Shown here one piece after another: positions 25,101 to 38,100 of a stretch of 64,000 nucleotides of DNA. Below the pieces are notes generated by a model that did no database searches, was not told the origin of the DNA, and saw only the letters and a program-made list of their open reading frames with translations. The stretch covers positions 8,568,633 to 8,632,632 of the forward strand of contig NC_087069.1 of NCBI RefSeq assembly GCF_963678635.1. Direction: 5' to 3'. The DNA comes from Symsagittifera roscoffensis (lineage: Eukaryota; Xenacoelomorpha; Acoela; Convolutidae). The position numbers were made by a program, and so were the translations under genes. Each line of letters begins with the position of its first letter. The stretch's first letter is position 1.

Positions 25101-26039
25101 ATCCGTTCAAACGGGTACTAGAAATAGTTTTCCTGGACTTTATGGCACAACTAATAACAACTTGTGAAAGACAAAACCTAACTTAGGCAAGAGTAGCCGG
25201 TTGTTTGTTAGAAGCACAGAATGTTCCGATCTCAGCTGTTCAAAAAAAGCTAGAAAACAGTTTTGTTTGTTTTCAAAACGAACCGTTTTTCTGTATGAGC
25301 AAGACTGATTGCAAAGTTAAAAAATGCTTAAAAAGTTAGCATTGGCCTTAATTGTCCACAGTTGTTTCTCAAAACCAAAACCGATCAAAACTACTCGTAT
25401 CAAAGCGAAGCATCGTATGTTCCGATTGTTTTAAATTGCTTATGGAACGGTGTTCCTTTTACAAAACTGATAAATTTTTCAAACAAAAATGAAAAATTGT
25501 TCAGAAAAAACTTTTCAAATTGTCCCCACACGCCACAAAAAAATAAAATGATACATTTTGCACCTAGTAACGTAGCAGTCATGACAAAACATGTTTCAAC
25601 CAATTTAGAACCATTTCTAAGACGGATTAAATCTCTTACTCGTTAACAGCACGAAATGTAATGCTCGTTAATTGTCCCATAATGGAAAATTTTAAACCCC
25701 CAAAACTTTAATAAAAATATTCATAGGCTAATATAATTACAAATTTGAGCTCATGACTCTAATAGCTTTTACACGGTATAAAAAGATTTGGCAAAACGGC
25801 ACGTTAAAAAGCAGAAATTGGTCTAGATAATAAAACAACCCACGCACAAACATTTCGTCACTTTCTTCGAAAAAATCGGAACAATAAAATAACAAAACTG
25901 ATTGTATCATGGTGGAGCCCTGAATGTTTTTAATGCCTTTTAATCTCAATGTAGGAGTGCTCGCTCTCAGAAAATTAACAAGCTTTAAAAAAATGAAAAA
26001 ACTTAGAACAACATTTGAGCTTGTTTTTGAAAACCATCA

Positions 26040-26560
26040 CCTCACATATTATGTAATATTTTAAGTAAAATAATTATCACATAGCAGAAACGTTAAATAT
26101 TTCAAAGAGCATGCCTCAATTCAATTTGGAAAGATCTCTAATAGTGATTGAATTTACTCTCAGATGTAATAGCCTGTCCCATAATTTTATGAAACATGAT
26201 CACATGTGAAAAGTCATTTCATAGTCAAGACATCAAAACTTTTCGGATAATGTAAACAAATATGTTCATACACGGCTAGTTAAAAACTTCTGAAGAAAAC
26301 GACCACCGAGCACAAACATTTGATCACTTTCTTCAAAAGTCGGAAAATGTTTGTATGTAATCTTAGGCAGAGCACAACAAGATGTCTCTGTAAAGAGGTG
26401 AACAGTTCGTATGGTGGTCCATGCTTTCGTGGATTAAGCGTTTTAGCATCAAAAACTTCAATTTTTTTTGTTAGTCAAGAGTGTAGAAAAGTTATAACAA
26501 AAATTTGTGACAATTGGCCTGAACATATTTTTCCGTTTTTGTTGAAGGACTATGCATGCA
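26040..26560. repeat. Dispersed repeat copy (family R1)
   Basis: Shares a series of words with 27,040-27,370: GCATGCCTCA-TTCAAT, then a 'GTCCCA…TTTATGAAACATGATCACATGTGAAA' type segment, then 'AAGACATCAA'. It shares CACAAACATTT-TCACTTTCTTC with 25,850. Its right end carries CGTGGATTAA, also present near 29,575 and 31,360. Diverged copies of an unclassified repeat family; no terminal structure resolved. Confidence 0.5.
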
Positions 26561-27039
26561 TATCAAAATAATTTTTTCAATTTTGGTTCACAAGCACAAG
26601 GAATTGCTAAACATGATACAAGTTAGTCCGAGAAACAAACGTTTAAGCTAAATATATAAAATCAGTTCGCGTAAACAACAAAAAACAGTAGAAAAACTCA
26701 GCAGCGTGAAACTTTGTACATTAGTTTTTGGATTTTGGAAGAGCTTTTAGAAAAAAAAAACTTAAAATAACAACTCTATAAGGTTTCAGTAAACAAAAAC
26801 ATCATTAAGATCGTTTATATGAGGTCGTCCGCATACTGTGTTCGTTGCCTGTGGCTGAGGCGAGAATTCAAAAGCCAAAAAAATTCAATCAGGGCGACGC
26901 CTTGAATCTTCTGACTGTCCTTCATTATCTATTCAATTTAAGAAAAAACAAAAAAAATGGAATCAAATGAAAAGTAAATTCTGTAAAATTCATCCGCCCG
27001 CACGCTATTTGGAATATAAAGTGATAATTTAACCTTTAG

Positions 27040-27370
27040 TAATGTTTTAATAAAAAAATAGCATGCCTCAGTTCAATTGTGAACAAATTTTGAGCCAGAT
27101 TAACAGACGCTGATACGTTAGTATCACCAAACAAATTGCGCGTTAAGTGTCCCAAACTTACACTCTTTAGACCCCATCAATTCACGAAACAGGATCACAG
27201 GTGAAATATTTTTTTAAATCTGAGCTTAAGACATCAATACCTTTCAGATGGTATAGCAGTTTTTGCCGGAAAAGGCTAGATAAAAATAAAAATTGGTCTG
27301 GAGGAAAAAATGCAATTCGAGGACGAATATTTGTCATTTTCTTCGCGTCAGAATTGAAAGAGCTTAATTA
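27040..27370. repeat. Dispersed repeat copy (family R1)
   Basis: Diverged copy of the block at 26,040. Shared words are GCATGCCTCAGTTCAATT, GTGTCCCA, AACAGGATCACAGGTGAAA and AAAATTGGTCTGGA. The last is also found near 25,818 as AAATTGGTCTAGA. Confidence 0.5.
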
Positions 27371-27979
27371 GCTCATATCCCTCGACTCATTTGGATGAAA
27401 ATTTTGCGGGTGGAAAAAGTTTTAAAAAACTAAAACACACCCGAGAAAAAAGACTACTCGCTTTCAAACGACTTTTTTTTCTAAAAAGTTCCCCTTTAAT
27501 GCACCTATGCCCATACGTATAAGTGACATATTTTGGTGACAAACATTTTTTTAGCCTTTTTTGTCAACTTGGGCCGCTATTTCGATTTTGGGGGAGGAAG
27601 TGCCGGCAAAATAGGTCTTTTTGGTTGCAACCGATTAAAAAAGTTGTCGTGAAATTAAACAATTATTTGAGTACTTCGCATATTAGAATTATGGTTTGTT
27701 CGTTGCTAACTGCAAATTTATCAAAAAACCGAGAAAACCAAACTATTTCCTAAGAACAAGTAGAAAAAAAAACATTTAAAAAATGTTCCCAGCAATTTAA
27801 GGCGGATAAAATGCTGGCTTTTTTTCCAAATTTTGCCAGTAAATTTTTCGGCGGCAGCGGTCACTAGATTTTAGGGGGAGGAAGGGGGTTCCTTTGACCA
27901 AGTCCCCGTATCTGTTCTGATGGAATGCATGATTTAAAATGCTCTCTAAATATGTAAAAATTAGGCTTGAGTAGAAAAC

Positions 27980-28436
27980 GGGTGCCGGACATCAAGCCGA
28001 CGGGACTTCAAGCCGAATCGTAAAATTAGGGACTTCAAGCCGAATAGTTCTTTATAAAGTCGTGAAATATGATTAATTTGAAAACTTTTTTGAAGAATTT
28101 CTGATTTTCACGATCTTTCTTTACTAGTTATCGGCGTTTTCATAAAATTTAAGCCTCCAAATGATGTTTCGGAAAGTTGAAAAGTAAAACATGGTTGAAG
28201 GCATTTTTTATGTTTATAATTTATGCATTTCAAAAACCGGCTGATGTTATTAACGGATGCCAATCACAAGTGGTGCATTGTCATGAATAACATTTATCAT
28301 GGATTAAACTTGCCAAAATTTTTGAAAAATAACGTTTTACAGATGATAAAATAGTGTTTTGAGGTGCTTGTAAAGTTTTAATTTCGGCATCAAGTCCCTT
28401 CCGCTTGAAGTCCCGTCGGCTTGTTGTCCTAGACCC
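27980..28436. mobile_element. 457-bp MITE with 9-bp target duplication
   Basis: A compact non-coding element bounded by imperfect terminal inverted repeats of about 38 bp (27,980-28,017 and 28,399-28,436; about five mismatches), both starting GGGT and containing AAGCCGACGGGACTTCAAGC. It is flanked by a perfect 9-bp direct duplication, GTAGAAAAC, at 27,971-27,979 and 28,437-28,445. A subterminal copy of GGGACTTCAAGCCGAA lies near 28,029. A 9-bp target duplication fits Mutator-like (MULE) non-autonomous elements. There is no transposase. It sits about 550 bp upstream of the hydrolase gene start. Confidence 0.85.
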
Positions 28437-28445
28437 GTAGAAAAC

Positions 28446-28989
28446 ATATTTCTGTGCAAGTATGTATGTAACAAATGAAAGGATATACCATGCAAAATGC
28501 GATGGTTTGAATTTAGAGGAACTTAAATTTTACCACATGTATTTGAAGCTGCAGATTCACCACAATGTTATGCTGAATGATTTCACGCTTCAGGCAATAA
28601 TATTCATTTCCAACAAAGTTATCTTTAATATCATTATTGCGGCCAAGTTAGCGTGCAAAACTTTGACTGACAGGCATTTTTATCTTTAATTTCACCATTT
28701 ATCAAATAAATGATAAAATTTTTGCGTTTTTAATTTTGTTAATCTTCTAAAATTTCTTTCAGTTTCACAAATTGCGTAACATTTTTGAACGCATTTCTTA
28801 TTCACTTTAGCATATTTATTCTATATTTTTTGTGTAACACATAATGTACATAAATGTATCTTAGAATTACCTTTTTTAGAACCAGAATTTGTGTAGCTGT
28901 CTGAGCAACGCCTCATTGATTTGTTTTTAATCAATCAAAAAACATTACAGTCAACTAACTGAGAGCTTTTTAGATTCATTATAATAAAA
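28446..28989. other. 5' flank of the hydrolase gene
   Basis: AT-rich sequence between the MITE and the first exon. A 75-codon ATG frame at 28,462-28,689 has no recognised motif and is probably chance. No clear TATA box or other core promoter element can be assigned. The bases just before the start codon (ATAATAAAAATG) give an A-rich start context. Confidence 0.4.
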
Positions 28990-29166
28990 ATGCGTAACTT
29001 TGCAGTGGCCATGTTTTCAGCATTTTTAGCGTTCACTTTCAGCTGTGTTGTTTATCTTTCTGTTAATTATTACTTTGAATTAATACCTACTGCTGATGAG
29101 GTTCATCACAACTTCTGCCCATTACCAGATCCAAACTACGTACCCGTTGTGGGAATTCTGACCCAG
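28990..29166 (+). CDS. GGH: GGH exon 1
   Basis: Encodes residues 1-59: ATG in an A-rich context, a signal peptide or anchor with core AMFSAFLAFTFSCVVYLSV, then FCPLPDP and PVVGILTQ. The exon must end after CAG at 29,166 to keep the conserved ILTQ and join exon 2 in phase 0. The intron therefore starts GCAGGA, a GC-AG intron rather than GT-AG. Reading on past this point gives a stop within six codons. Confidence 0.9.
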
Positions 29167-32100
29167 GCAGGAATTGTCACATGTTGAATAGGATTCAGTT
29201 CACGTTTGAGTTTGTTTTGAACTAGTCCTTATGATCAGGCGCGGATCTACCCTTTTTGCTATGGTTTGGGGCTTCTCAAAGAAGTATCGAAAATGCCATC
29301 AGCTTTTTTTAGCGTCGACTAATTTTTTTAGTTTGAGTGCTCTCGAAAAATTAAACAGACCAATTTTTCAATAAGAAAACACGAGGTAAAAAAGCCGTTT
29401 TTGGGCAATTTGGGAAAGGTTGGAAGCAAAAATGTTGGAAGAAAAACTGAACTTTTCCAACATCTTCCAACTTTCTTCGAAAAACCGAAGAAGAAATTGC
29501 TCGAATCATGGAGTTGTCCACACATTGTCATGACGACTAATCATGCCATGAAAAGGATTTTGGTCCTTTCCCTCGTGGATTAATGGCCTTAAATAAAAAA
29601 TAAGCATTTAGTCTTCATAATAAACCTTGTAAGATCACTCGTTACATCATAAAATTGATGCTTAAAAGGGGTGGGGGAAAAGAAGACAAAATTCATTGAA
29701 AGCTCAAAAAATGTAAAAATTAGTTTTAGTCACTACAATCGATTTTTTTATTACTTGTTTCCGAGTTAGGCTAGTTTAGCTAGCAACTTTTTTTTGCAAT
29801 GAGCGCGAGTAGTTGGTCCAGTTTTAGAGTCTAAAAATGAAATGCGATTCATTTCTGATTTCATCTTCAGTCTCTTTCACACATGATTAAAACGTAAAAC
29901 AGAAACAATTGTGAAATTACAGTCCCAAACGGTATTATATCGTGGCATTTGAAAAAAGTTGTTTTGACGATCTCTTTTGCATCATCAGAAGTTTTCTGAG
30001 GTTAATCTTCGCCCAGCAATCTTAAGCTAAAATTATTTTTAAAGAAAAGAATAAATGTTCCTCGAGAAATCAGATTGGGCTCTGTAAATAGCACCATTGA
30101 ATTTGCTTAAATTGCAACAAACATAGTCAACAAGTCTTTGCTTACTAGTTTAAATTTTTGTCCTCAGAAACTCCAAAATACTTAAAGTTATCTCTAACTG
30201 GGATTTTTGTTGCAGAAATAGTGATATCAGAAGCGTTTCCCTGCCAAAACCTTCCTCAAAAATTGTCCTGCCAAAGTTTCCAATAAGGCATTTCGAGGTA
30301 TTAATTATGTGTTTATTGTCTCTGCCCCAGTTATTAACAGCCAAGAGATCACTAAGAAATTCCAAATTTTTAGTAAATTTTTTAAAGAAGATAAACTTAG
30401 TATATATTACTGACTATATACAAAACTTAGAGCCGGTCAATCAAAAATGGGTGTCAAAAAGAGTTTAAAAATGTGGAAAATGAATTGAATTCCTCGGTAA
30501 ATGACATGCTCTTTCCTAAAAAAAGGCTCTTGGTTATGGTAAATAGTGATTTTATATCTCTCAATTTTTGTTTTTTTTTTTCTTGAAGATTTTTGGTGCC
30601 ATTTTCTCTACTGAAAGATGCTATCATTTACAGAAAAAAAACATATAAGAAAAGATATTTAGCTCTTTGAGGCTGAGAAAAAATAGAAAAAATTGTCGAA
30701 ATCAAATTTGCTGGTGCTCTCGATAAGAAACAGTGTCCGTGTATGTTTACTGACACCTCCTTTTAACCTTTATGATTTTCCCCCTTTTTTGTGCAATTTT
30801 CAATTAAATTATACAACTAAAAAAATTTGATGCAATCTCGACCATTCCTGTAGCCCTTGATTAACAGGACAACATCTACGAGCCCAAAGGACAACAGAGT
30901 GGTCGTTACGTGTTATGGGCCACGTATGTGAAATGGATGGAACAAGCTGGTTTGAGAGTTGTACCTGTGTTGATGGACCAGTCAGATGACTATTACAGAG
31001 AGGTTTACAAGAGGGTTAATGGGCTGCTAATACCAGGGGGCAACGTCAGTATTGGTTAGTGAGAAGACCCCCTATTTCAGATTTTACCTTATACGCCCAA
31101 AATTGTAACTCTTAAAATATGATAGCAGAAAACAAAATGCTCAATTCTGATTGGTTGAAAATTTAAACAACAGAAGCGCATAGTTCGAGCAATCGTCCAG
31201 TTAGAACATGATGCGTTGTTAGGTTATTTTTGGCGGAATAAGTAAAAAGACCCATATAGACTCCCTATTTGGGTCTCCTGCATGTAGTTCTTAAGCAGGG
31301 GCACAACAGCGGTTCGCCGTGATGAGCTGTACAGCTTGTATGTTGGTCCTATCCCTCGTGGATAAATGATCTTAAATATTTCCTTGCCACTTTTCTACTT
31401 ACAAACAGGTTACCATAATTAGGATCATGCACTTAATTAGCACCACTTGACTAGGCCTAAAGCTGGCCTTTTGATAACATTACATATCAGAGTAATGTAA
31501 ATTGGCAGTTGTCTGTTGAATAATCTCTGATATGGAAACAATATATGTTAATATGGTTGAATATACTATATACTTTAGTTTCTTTTTCTAGTGAGTTAGG
31601 ACCGAGTTGGTTAACTCATAGAGTAATTTCGGATAGGGTACACCGTCTGCTCGTCACGCTATCTTATTTTCGGCCGGATAGATTCGTGCAACTTCTTAGT
31701 CTAATACCGATCCTAATCTTACTCTTATACTATCTAGTCTCAGGTTGTTTAACTAGTCTCTGCTAGGCTCAATAGATCTAGGGTATACTGGTTTATTGCG
31801 GCTGCTGAAGTACTCGGGAGAGTCCAACTAATTTCTAAGTTAAATTCAAATCTCTCTGGTGCTGAAATTACAAGTAACTTCAGCACTTACAAATAAGTGG
31901 GTTGTTAGTTAGATGGATCATGATTGGTTAATATTAAATACTTTACATTGGTAAAATATCTAATTTATCCAATCATAAAATGTAGTTTAGATCAGGTTCC
32001 ACCCATCCGGGTTTTACAGAGTTTTTTAGAATAGTTCTTCTGCAATTCGAAGGATGGATGATGGACGTTGGTGTTTGACGAACATCATATTTCTTCTGTT

Positions 32101-35100
32101 TCCTCTTTGTTAAAGAAGTTCCAGGAAGCTGGAGTTAGAGACATAAGACGTTGAGTCTTCTAGTGACAACGACTAAGTCTTTGCAACAAACTCAAATCTG
32201 ATTTCAGAATGGTTGGCTATGTCAGGTTTTTCTGTTCTGCGTGGAGAACTTCTTTTGTGTCTGATCTAGTTTGGGAATGGCGTGGAGATTGTGCGTGGAG
32301 GGGATGCCTGGTTACTCGGATCTGTACGTATACTTGAACATCGAGGTGGTCATTGGTCTAGTTCAATGAAGTCCTTTTCTGCGAAGTCAAGTCGTACTCT
32401 AAATCCTTTGAGTTGTGATTGTGAGTGGCATATCGATTGTGGTTGGTCATTCTCTCTCGAGTGTAGTGGGGTCGTTTTGTCTTTAGATGTTCGTCCTTGG
32501 TGTGGTATTCTGATCTATGTATTGCATAATGTAATTTACATTTTATAAAACATTTATTAGTTTAATATTTTTTAATTATGATTTTAGTTAGTTGTTTTCA
32601 CAAAAGCTTTTTGTTTTAGTTCGGTTATTTTGAAGAGTTACTCACACTTGAGTAGCTCTTATTAAAAATAGAGGTGTGGTCACAAAGCGTGGATGTAGCG
32701 CGGTGGGTTAGGCCGGCTATAGAGCATGCTCAGGACGTCCTTCCTGGTGGGTTAGGCCAGGAGTGGGAGTATGATTTCATGCGGTTTTTGTGAGGGGTCC
32801 TGTTATGTGACAACGTTTTATGTTGGGTTTGTTGTGAATTTTCTTATGTCTTGTTGGTTATGTCCTTTTTCCAAAAAGCAAATTGTTCGTGGTATGGGTT
32901 TGTCTTTCGACTTTTTTGTGTTTTATTATTTCTTTCTTAGACTTTATAATAGTCTTCAAAAGAATAAATTATCCAGTTTTAAACTGGGTTAATCCGGTTT
33001 GGGTACCGTTGGTTTCCTTTTCTTAGTCATGCTGTTATTCTATGATTTGTGGTATTTAGTAAGCTGCGTTGGTTAGTTTTGTTTAGTATATGATTCCTTT
33101 CCAACCGGGTTAAAGGAAAGTTTCAAACATGTTACTATATGTTAGAGTTGTTGAGTGTGAAAACTTGAAATTGAAATTCATTATTTTAAACAATTCTTCG
33201 TGGGCGAGCTGTGCGAGTGTGGATAGAATTTCTGTGCGAATGAATGAGAATATCAAAAGGTTAGTACTGCAATTGCATTTTATTAATTTACTGCATAGAA
33301 TTTGGAAATTTACTGCTAGTTATGGGGGAATTTTAAGTTACAAATTATCATCATAATTAGATTTACTGCTTGTGGGGAAAATTTTAGAAATGAATTTACT
33401 GCATTGGTATTAAATTTATAAATTTATAAGTGTAAGAGAGTAATAGAATTTTTGAAATCTGTTTGATGAAATTTGCGATTTTTATTTGTCTTTTGTGGTT
33501 TTTGTAGGTGATTGTCGGATGAAGGCTAAAAATCTAAAGAAAACATGGGTAAAGTATGGTGAGTTTTTTAATATTTTAATTAGTTAGTAATATTCATTTA
33601 ATTCATACTTACCTGTTAGTCGTCGGGGAAAAAACCGTGGGGGAAGATGTCGTGAATTAGTTCTGAAGTTGTTAGTAGTTTAGCTAAGATGCGGATGATA
33701 TTTTTAGTCTGAAGCAGTGGCCAAAGCAATTGAAGTGCCTTAATAGTGGTTAGTTCTTCAGTGCCAACTGCAAACTCATAAGGTGTGTTTTGGATTAGAT
33801 TATATAATTTGTGATTGAATTTAGTGTTGTGGATGAATTCTAAAATTGGGATTTCTATAGGTTGTACAAACTCGTGCGGGATAAGGAAGGGTCGGGATTC
33901 TTCGGCGTTGAAGGTCTTGGTGATGGGACAGAAGATGTACATTTGGGTTATGGGATCATAATTGCGAAGAATACCATGAAGGTTAGTATCTTTAATGCAA
34001 TATGTGAAATTTAGGAAAAATGGTGAAGTGTATTTGGAATTAATGAATTGAAAGCGATGGTGTGGTTGTCTAGAGGGTGTGTGTAGGTCAAAGTGATTTT
34101 GGATGAAGCGATAATAACTATATGTGTGGGTTTGTTTAGTGCGCAACATAATATCGTGTGAGCAGTGTAAATCTCTTTCGTGTGGTGCAAGGAAATGAAA
34201 GGTTAGTGAAAATATTTGGAAGCGTTCTTTAAAACTTTCGTATGCTTGTGTGTCTGTTAGTGCTTCTGAAATAATGTGATCAAACTTTCGGTCGAAGATG
34301 TTTAGTGTAAATATATATGGTGTCTTGATGAAAAATTTCTCGGTAATTTGTGGGTTAGCGAAGCGATCGTCGTCTAAGAATTGATCTTGGTTAGCTCTGA
34401 TGATGTTGTGATCATAGTATTCGAGTGTATATTCGTTAGCTCTAGGTGCAGTGTGTGTTTTTAGTGATTTTTTATATCCAACGTAAGTAAATTGTCTAGC
34501 GGTTAGTGGTGTAGTGAGTCGATATAGCATGTCCGTATTTCGCTCTATATCGATTTGAGTGTTAGATAAAGGTAAGCAAAGAGGGTTAGTAAAATGATAA
34601 TATGAGGTCCAAGAGAGAGTGGGCATTAAAACGTAATCATCTACAAAGTTGCGTGTTTCGTTAGTGTCGTGGGGGGTGTTTAAGGTGTATTGTGGGAATG
34701 AGGGTAAGGTGATGGCTAAAAATTCTTTTGTGTTAGTATGCTTGGGGTGGTTGATGTATTCACGGGCTGTTCCTGGTTTTGCTGGGAAAGGATGGTTGGG
34801 GAACTTTCTTTTAAAAGTGCGGTAAGCTCTATTAGTATTGTGTGAAGATTCAGTTGATGTGGATGATGGTGCTAATGATTCAGTATAATTTGAAGAGGGT
34901 GTAGGGGTAGGGGGTTGGATGAATTGATTGTGGAGGAGATTTGGTTTATTGTTGGGGTATGGAGGTGGTAGGGTTGTTGTTGGAGGGTAATAAAATTATC
35001 TAGCTCTGGGGAGATTCGGGGGGTGTCTGGAGAATGAGATGATTGGTCAGAATGGTATGAGGAGTAGGTTGGGGTAACTTGGGAAGCATAAGAGGGTGTG

Positions 35101-38100
35101 GGAGTGATTGGGTCAGGGTTATTGGATAATATGGGTTGAAAAGGGGGTTGAGAAAAATTAGAAGAGTTATTAAAATTATTGGATGGGGATGGTTCTGAGT
35201 CGGCAAATTCATCGGGTGTTTCAATATTCGGGTTATTGAGTTGTGAGATGGAATATAAAACTGAGATGTGTGAATTAGTGTCGGAATTCATGCCTGATGG
35301 TACATTACTGGATGGAAAATCGGGTGGCGGAAAAGCAAAAAGTGGTATTATTGGGATTGGAGAGGTAAGATTGGTTGGGTGGGAATTTGATCGGTGTAGT
35401 GATCCAAGTTGGCGGCTCATCGTGGGCTAAAAAAATGATTATTTTGAGATTGAAAAGCGGTGGTATGGGGTTGTTCAATAATTTGTTCATAAGTATTATC
35501 ATCTTGTGACTGGTGTGTCATTATATGTTGGATGGGACTTTGTGATGTGGTGAGTCGAAAATTTGGATTATGTGTGATGGCTAAATTTCGAAAATTTCGT
35601 GGGACTAGGGATAGTGGATGGTTATTTGGTAGGGGTGGTAATTGTGGTGCCGTTGGCGTTATGTCTACATTGTTATGTTCTTCGTCGTATGTATTTTGTC
35701 GTGTTGCTATTTTTGTGTTATATTCTTTTATTTGTGCGTCTAAAAGAATTTTGTTTATAGATGTAGAAAAGATTCCAAAAAATCCTGCAAAGAGTATGCG
35801 TGCTACGCTTGCTTGTCTGTTTACTTGTGTGTGTATAGCACATGTGTTGTAGATTCCTTTTAAAAGTGAGAAAAGAAATCCAATAAAGTTAAACATTGCG
35901 TATAAAATAGTCAATTTTTCTAAGATGTAGTAGGGCCATCCTAGAAAATCGAGGATCTCATTTTTGAGTGTAACAAAGCTAAAAATGTTAATTGGTGATA
36001 TATCTTGGGGACGGTATTTTTCACCGTTTAGATATATATAATCTTTAATGTCTTTAAAATATCCGCTATAGTCTTGCGTGTAGATATCGGCAAATCCTGC
36101 GGTTTCTGCAAGTTTGCGTAAATTTTGATCTATTGATTGTCTTTGTATAGTGTCCATTTGTGTTAATAATTCTTGGAATTGTTGTGTTCTAATGTGATGT
36201 TGAATATCTGATTTTGAATAGATTCCTATTGATTGTAAGTCTATATTTGGGTTTCGAGCAATAGCGCGAATGCTTTCTGGTGAAAATTTTTTGAGTGATT
36301 GCATTAATGTGGGATATGGAGTGAGAAGATAATATTTATTTTCATCAGGGTTTAGTTGTACTACATTGTGGCTGTTTTCTGATCCACATGGGACTGCGGT
36401 ATCCCAGAAATAGGTTCTTCGTGAAAGTGTATCCACGAAATGTACTTTATTCTTATAAAAGATAGGGATTCTTTTATAACATCGTTTATCTTCAAAAACG
36501 TATAGTGGTGATACTTTTTTAGTACAAGTATAAAACCATAAGATGTTTCCTTCATAGTCTAAAAAATTTGATCTATTTCCAGATAATAAGTATCCTGCAT
36601 AGGGTATTTTTAATACTGCTAGTGCAAGTGATTGTAATATTTGTGTTCGTTCTAATTCGCATAGTTGGTGTAGTGTTTCTAATTCGGAGAGTGACATTTC
36701 TTGAAAAATTCGGCTAATTGTATAATCTAGTTTCATATCTAAATGAATATCATAGTGGATATTACCGAAATATGTAGTATTCATTAGTGATAATTCTTGT
36801 AAGCGTGTGCTTCTGGTGTCATGGGGTTTTAGATGTCCACCAGGTTGTCCGTTGCTTTTTTCAAAATTAACTGGTATATAGGATGTTCCTTCGTTTGGAG
36901 GGTGACCTGTGGCATATGGGTCGATTTTTACTTTTCCAGTGGTCATGTCGAATCCTTTTTCATATTCAACTAATATTTCAGAGTATTGTGTTCTGTGAAG
37001 TGGATTCCTGTATTTACATGCAAGTTCTGTTTCTTGATATATTTGAAAACGTGTCAATTTATTTTCTATAATGTCTATGTTTCTAAAATTAGAACTTAGT
37101 TTTCGTGATGGATGGACTTGTTCATATGGAATTGATTGTATAAAATATTTTTCGTGAAATTTTATCATACGAGCGTGTATTTTTGCTACTTGAAATGTTG
37201 TATATGTATCTTCGGGGAACCAAACAATGGTTGCTTGTGTTCTCGTTGTAGGGTCGCAATAACCTTGATCATTTTTACAAGGTAATCGGATTCCTTGATA
37301 GATCATTGTATTATCTGATAAATCTCGTGTTAGTTGTATTTTTTCGAGTTGTATTTTCCAATCGAAAAACATTATTTCTTGGTATCCTTTATTTTTTGTG
37401 TCTGCTTTGCAGTTTGATGGGTCATTTATACCAATGTGTGGTATCCAATGTTTATCGTGTAGGTCATAGGTTAATCGTCCGTGTGCGCCGTTATACGGGT
37501 ATTTTTCGTCTAGTTTTATATGTCCTTGGTGTCTTTCAAGTTGTGATTGATGTACAGAGTCTGAAAAAACTTGAAAATTAACTAACTTTCTTGCGGAGTT
37601 TTTATTTTGTGTGATGTTTAGTCTAAGTAATTCACTTTTACAATCGTCGGGATTGAGATGTAAAAGACGTTCTATATTACTCTGATAGAATGATTCATGG
37701 TCAAGTCGGTTTTTGTTTCCGTTCGAGACTTGTGAACAATGTACTTTCTTTTCGGAAAATGTTGCTGTGAATTTATAACCTGTAACTGTTGTTGCTCGGG
37801 CTTTTGAATAGAGTGTTGCTATTACATCTGTGGTTTCTATAGCTTGTGGTTCTGTTTCACATTGTGATACTTGATTTATTGCATATTTATGTAGTGTTTT
37901 TTGTTCATTTTCTTCACAATCGTAATGTGTTACTAATAAATCTTGTGGTCCTGTACGAGGAGAAGGGTTTATGTTTTGATTTGAGATTACTAGAAAAAGG
38001 AGTTGGAGAAAAATTAATAATTTTAGAATATACATGTGTATGATAATCCTGAGTATGGATTATAAAATGTAATGTAGCCAATTGTGTTTTTGGTATATCT

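Larger units (their letters stand above)
22151..27970. other. AT-rich, no gene; scattered repeats
   Basis: Very AT-rich sequence with homopolymer A and T runs. No protein motif is recognised. Plus-strand frames at 23,507-23,689, 25,362-25,646, 26,320-26,571 and 27,523-27,753 are short and unsupported. Diverged short repeats shared between about 25,650, 26,040 and 27,040 are listed separately. Confidence 0.45.

Noticed and set aside
28462-28689. 75-codon ATG frame upstream of GGH
   Set aside because: No motif, no sign of splicing into exon 1, and GGH already has a start codon followed by a signal peptide.
31592-32016. Polypurine tract just upstream of the 3' LTR
   Set aside because: The element-strand bases AAAACCCGGATGGG are not convincingly polypurine, so it is not annotated as a separate feature.
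33481-33580. Possible plus-strand exon (TTTTTGTAG … GTGAGT) in the element
   Set aside because: Splice-like words only, no conserved coding content, and opposite to the element's transcription.
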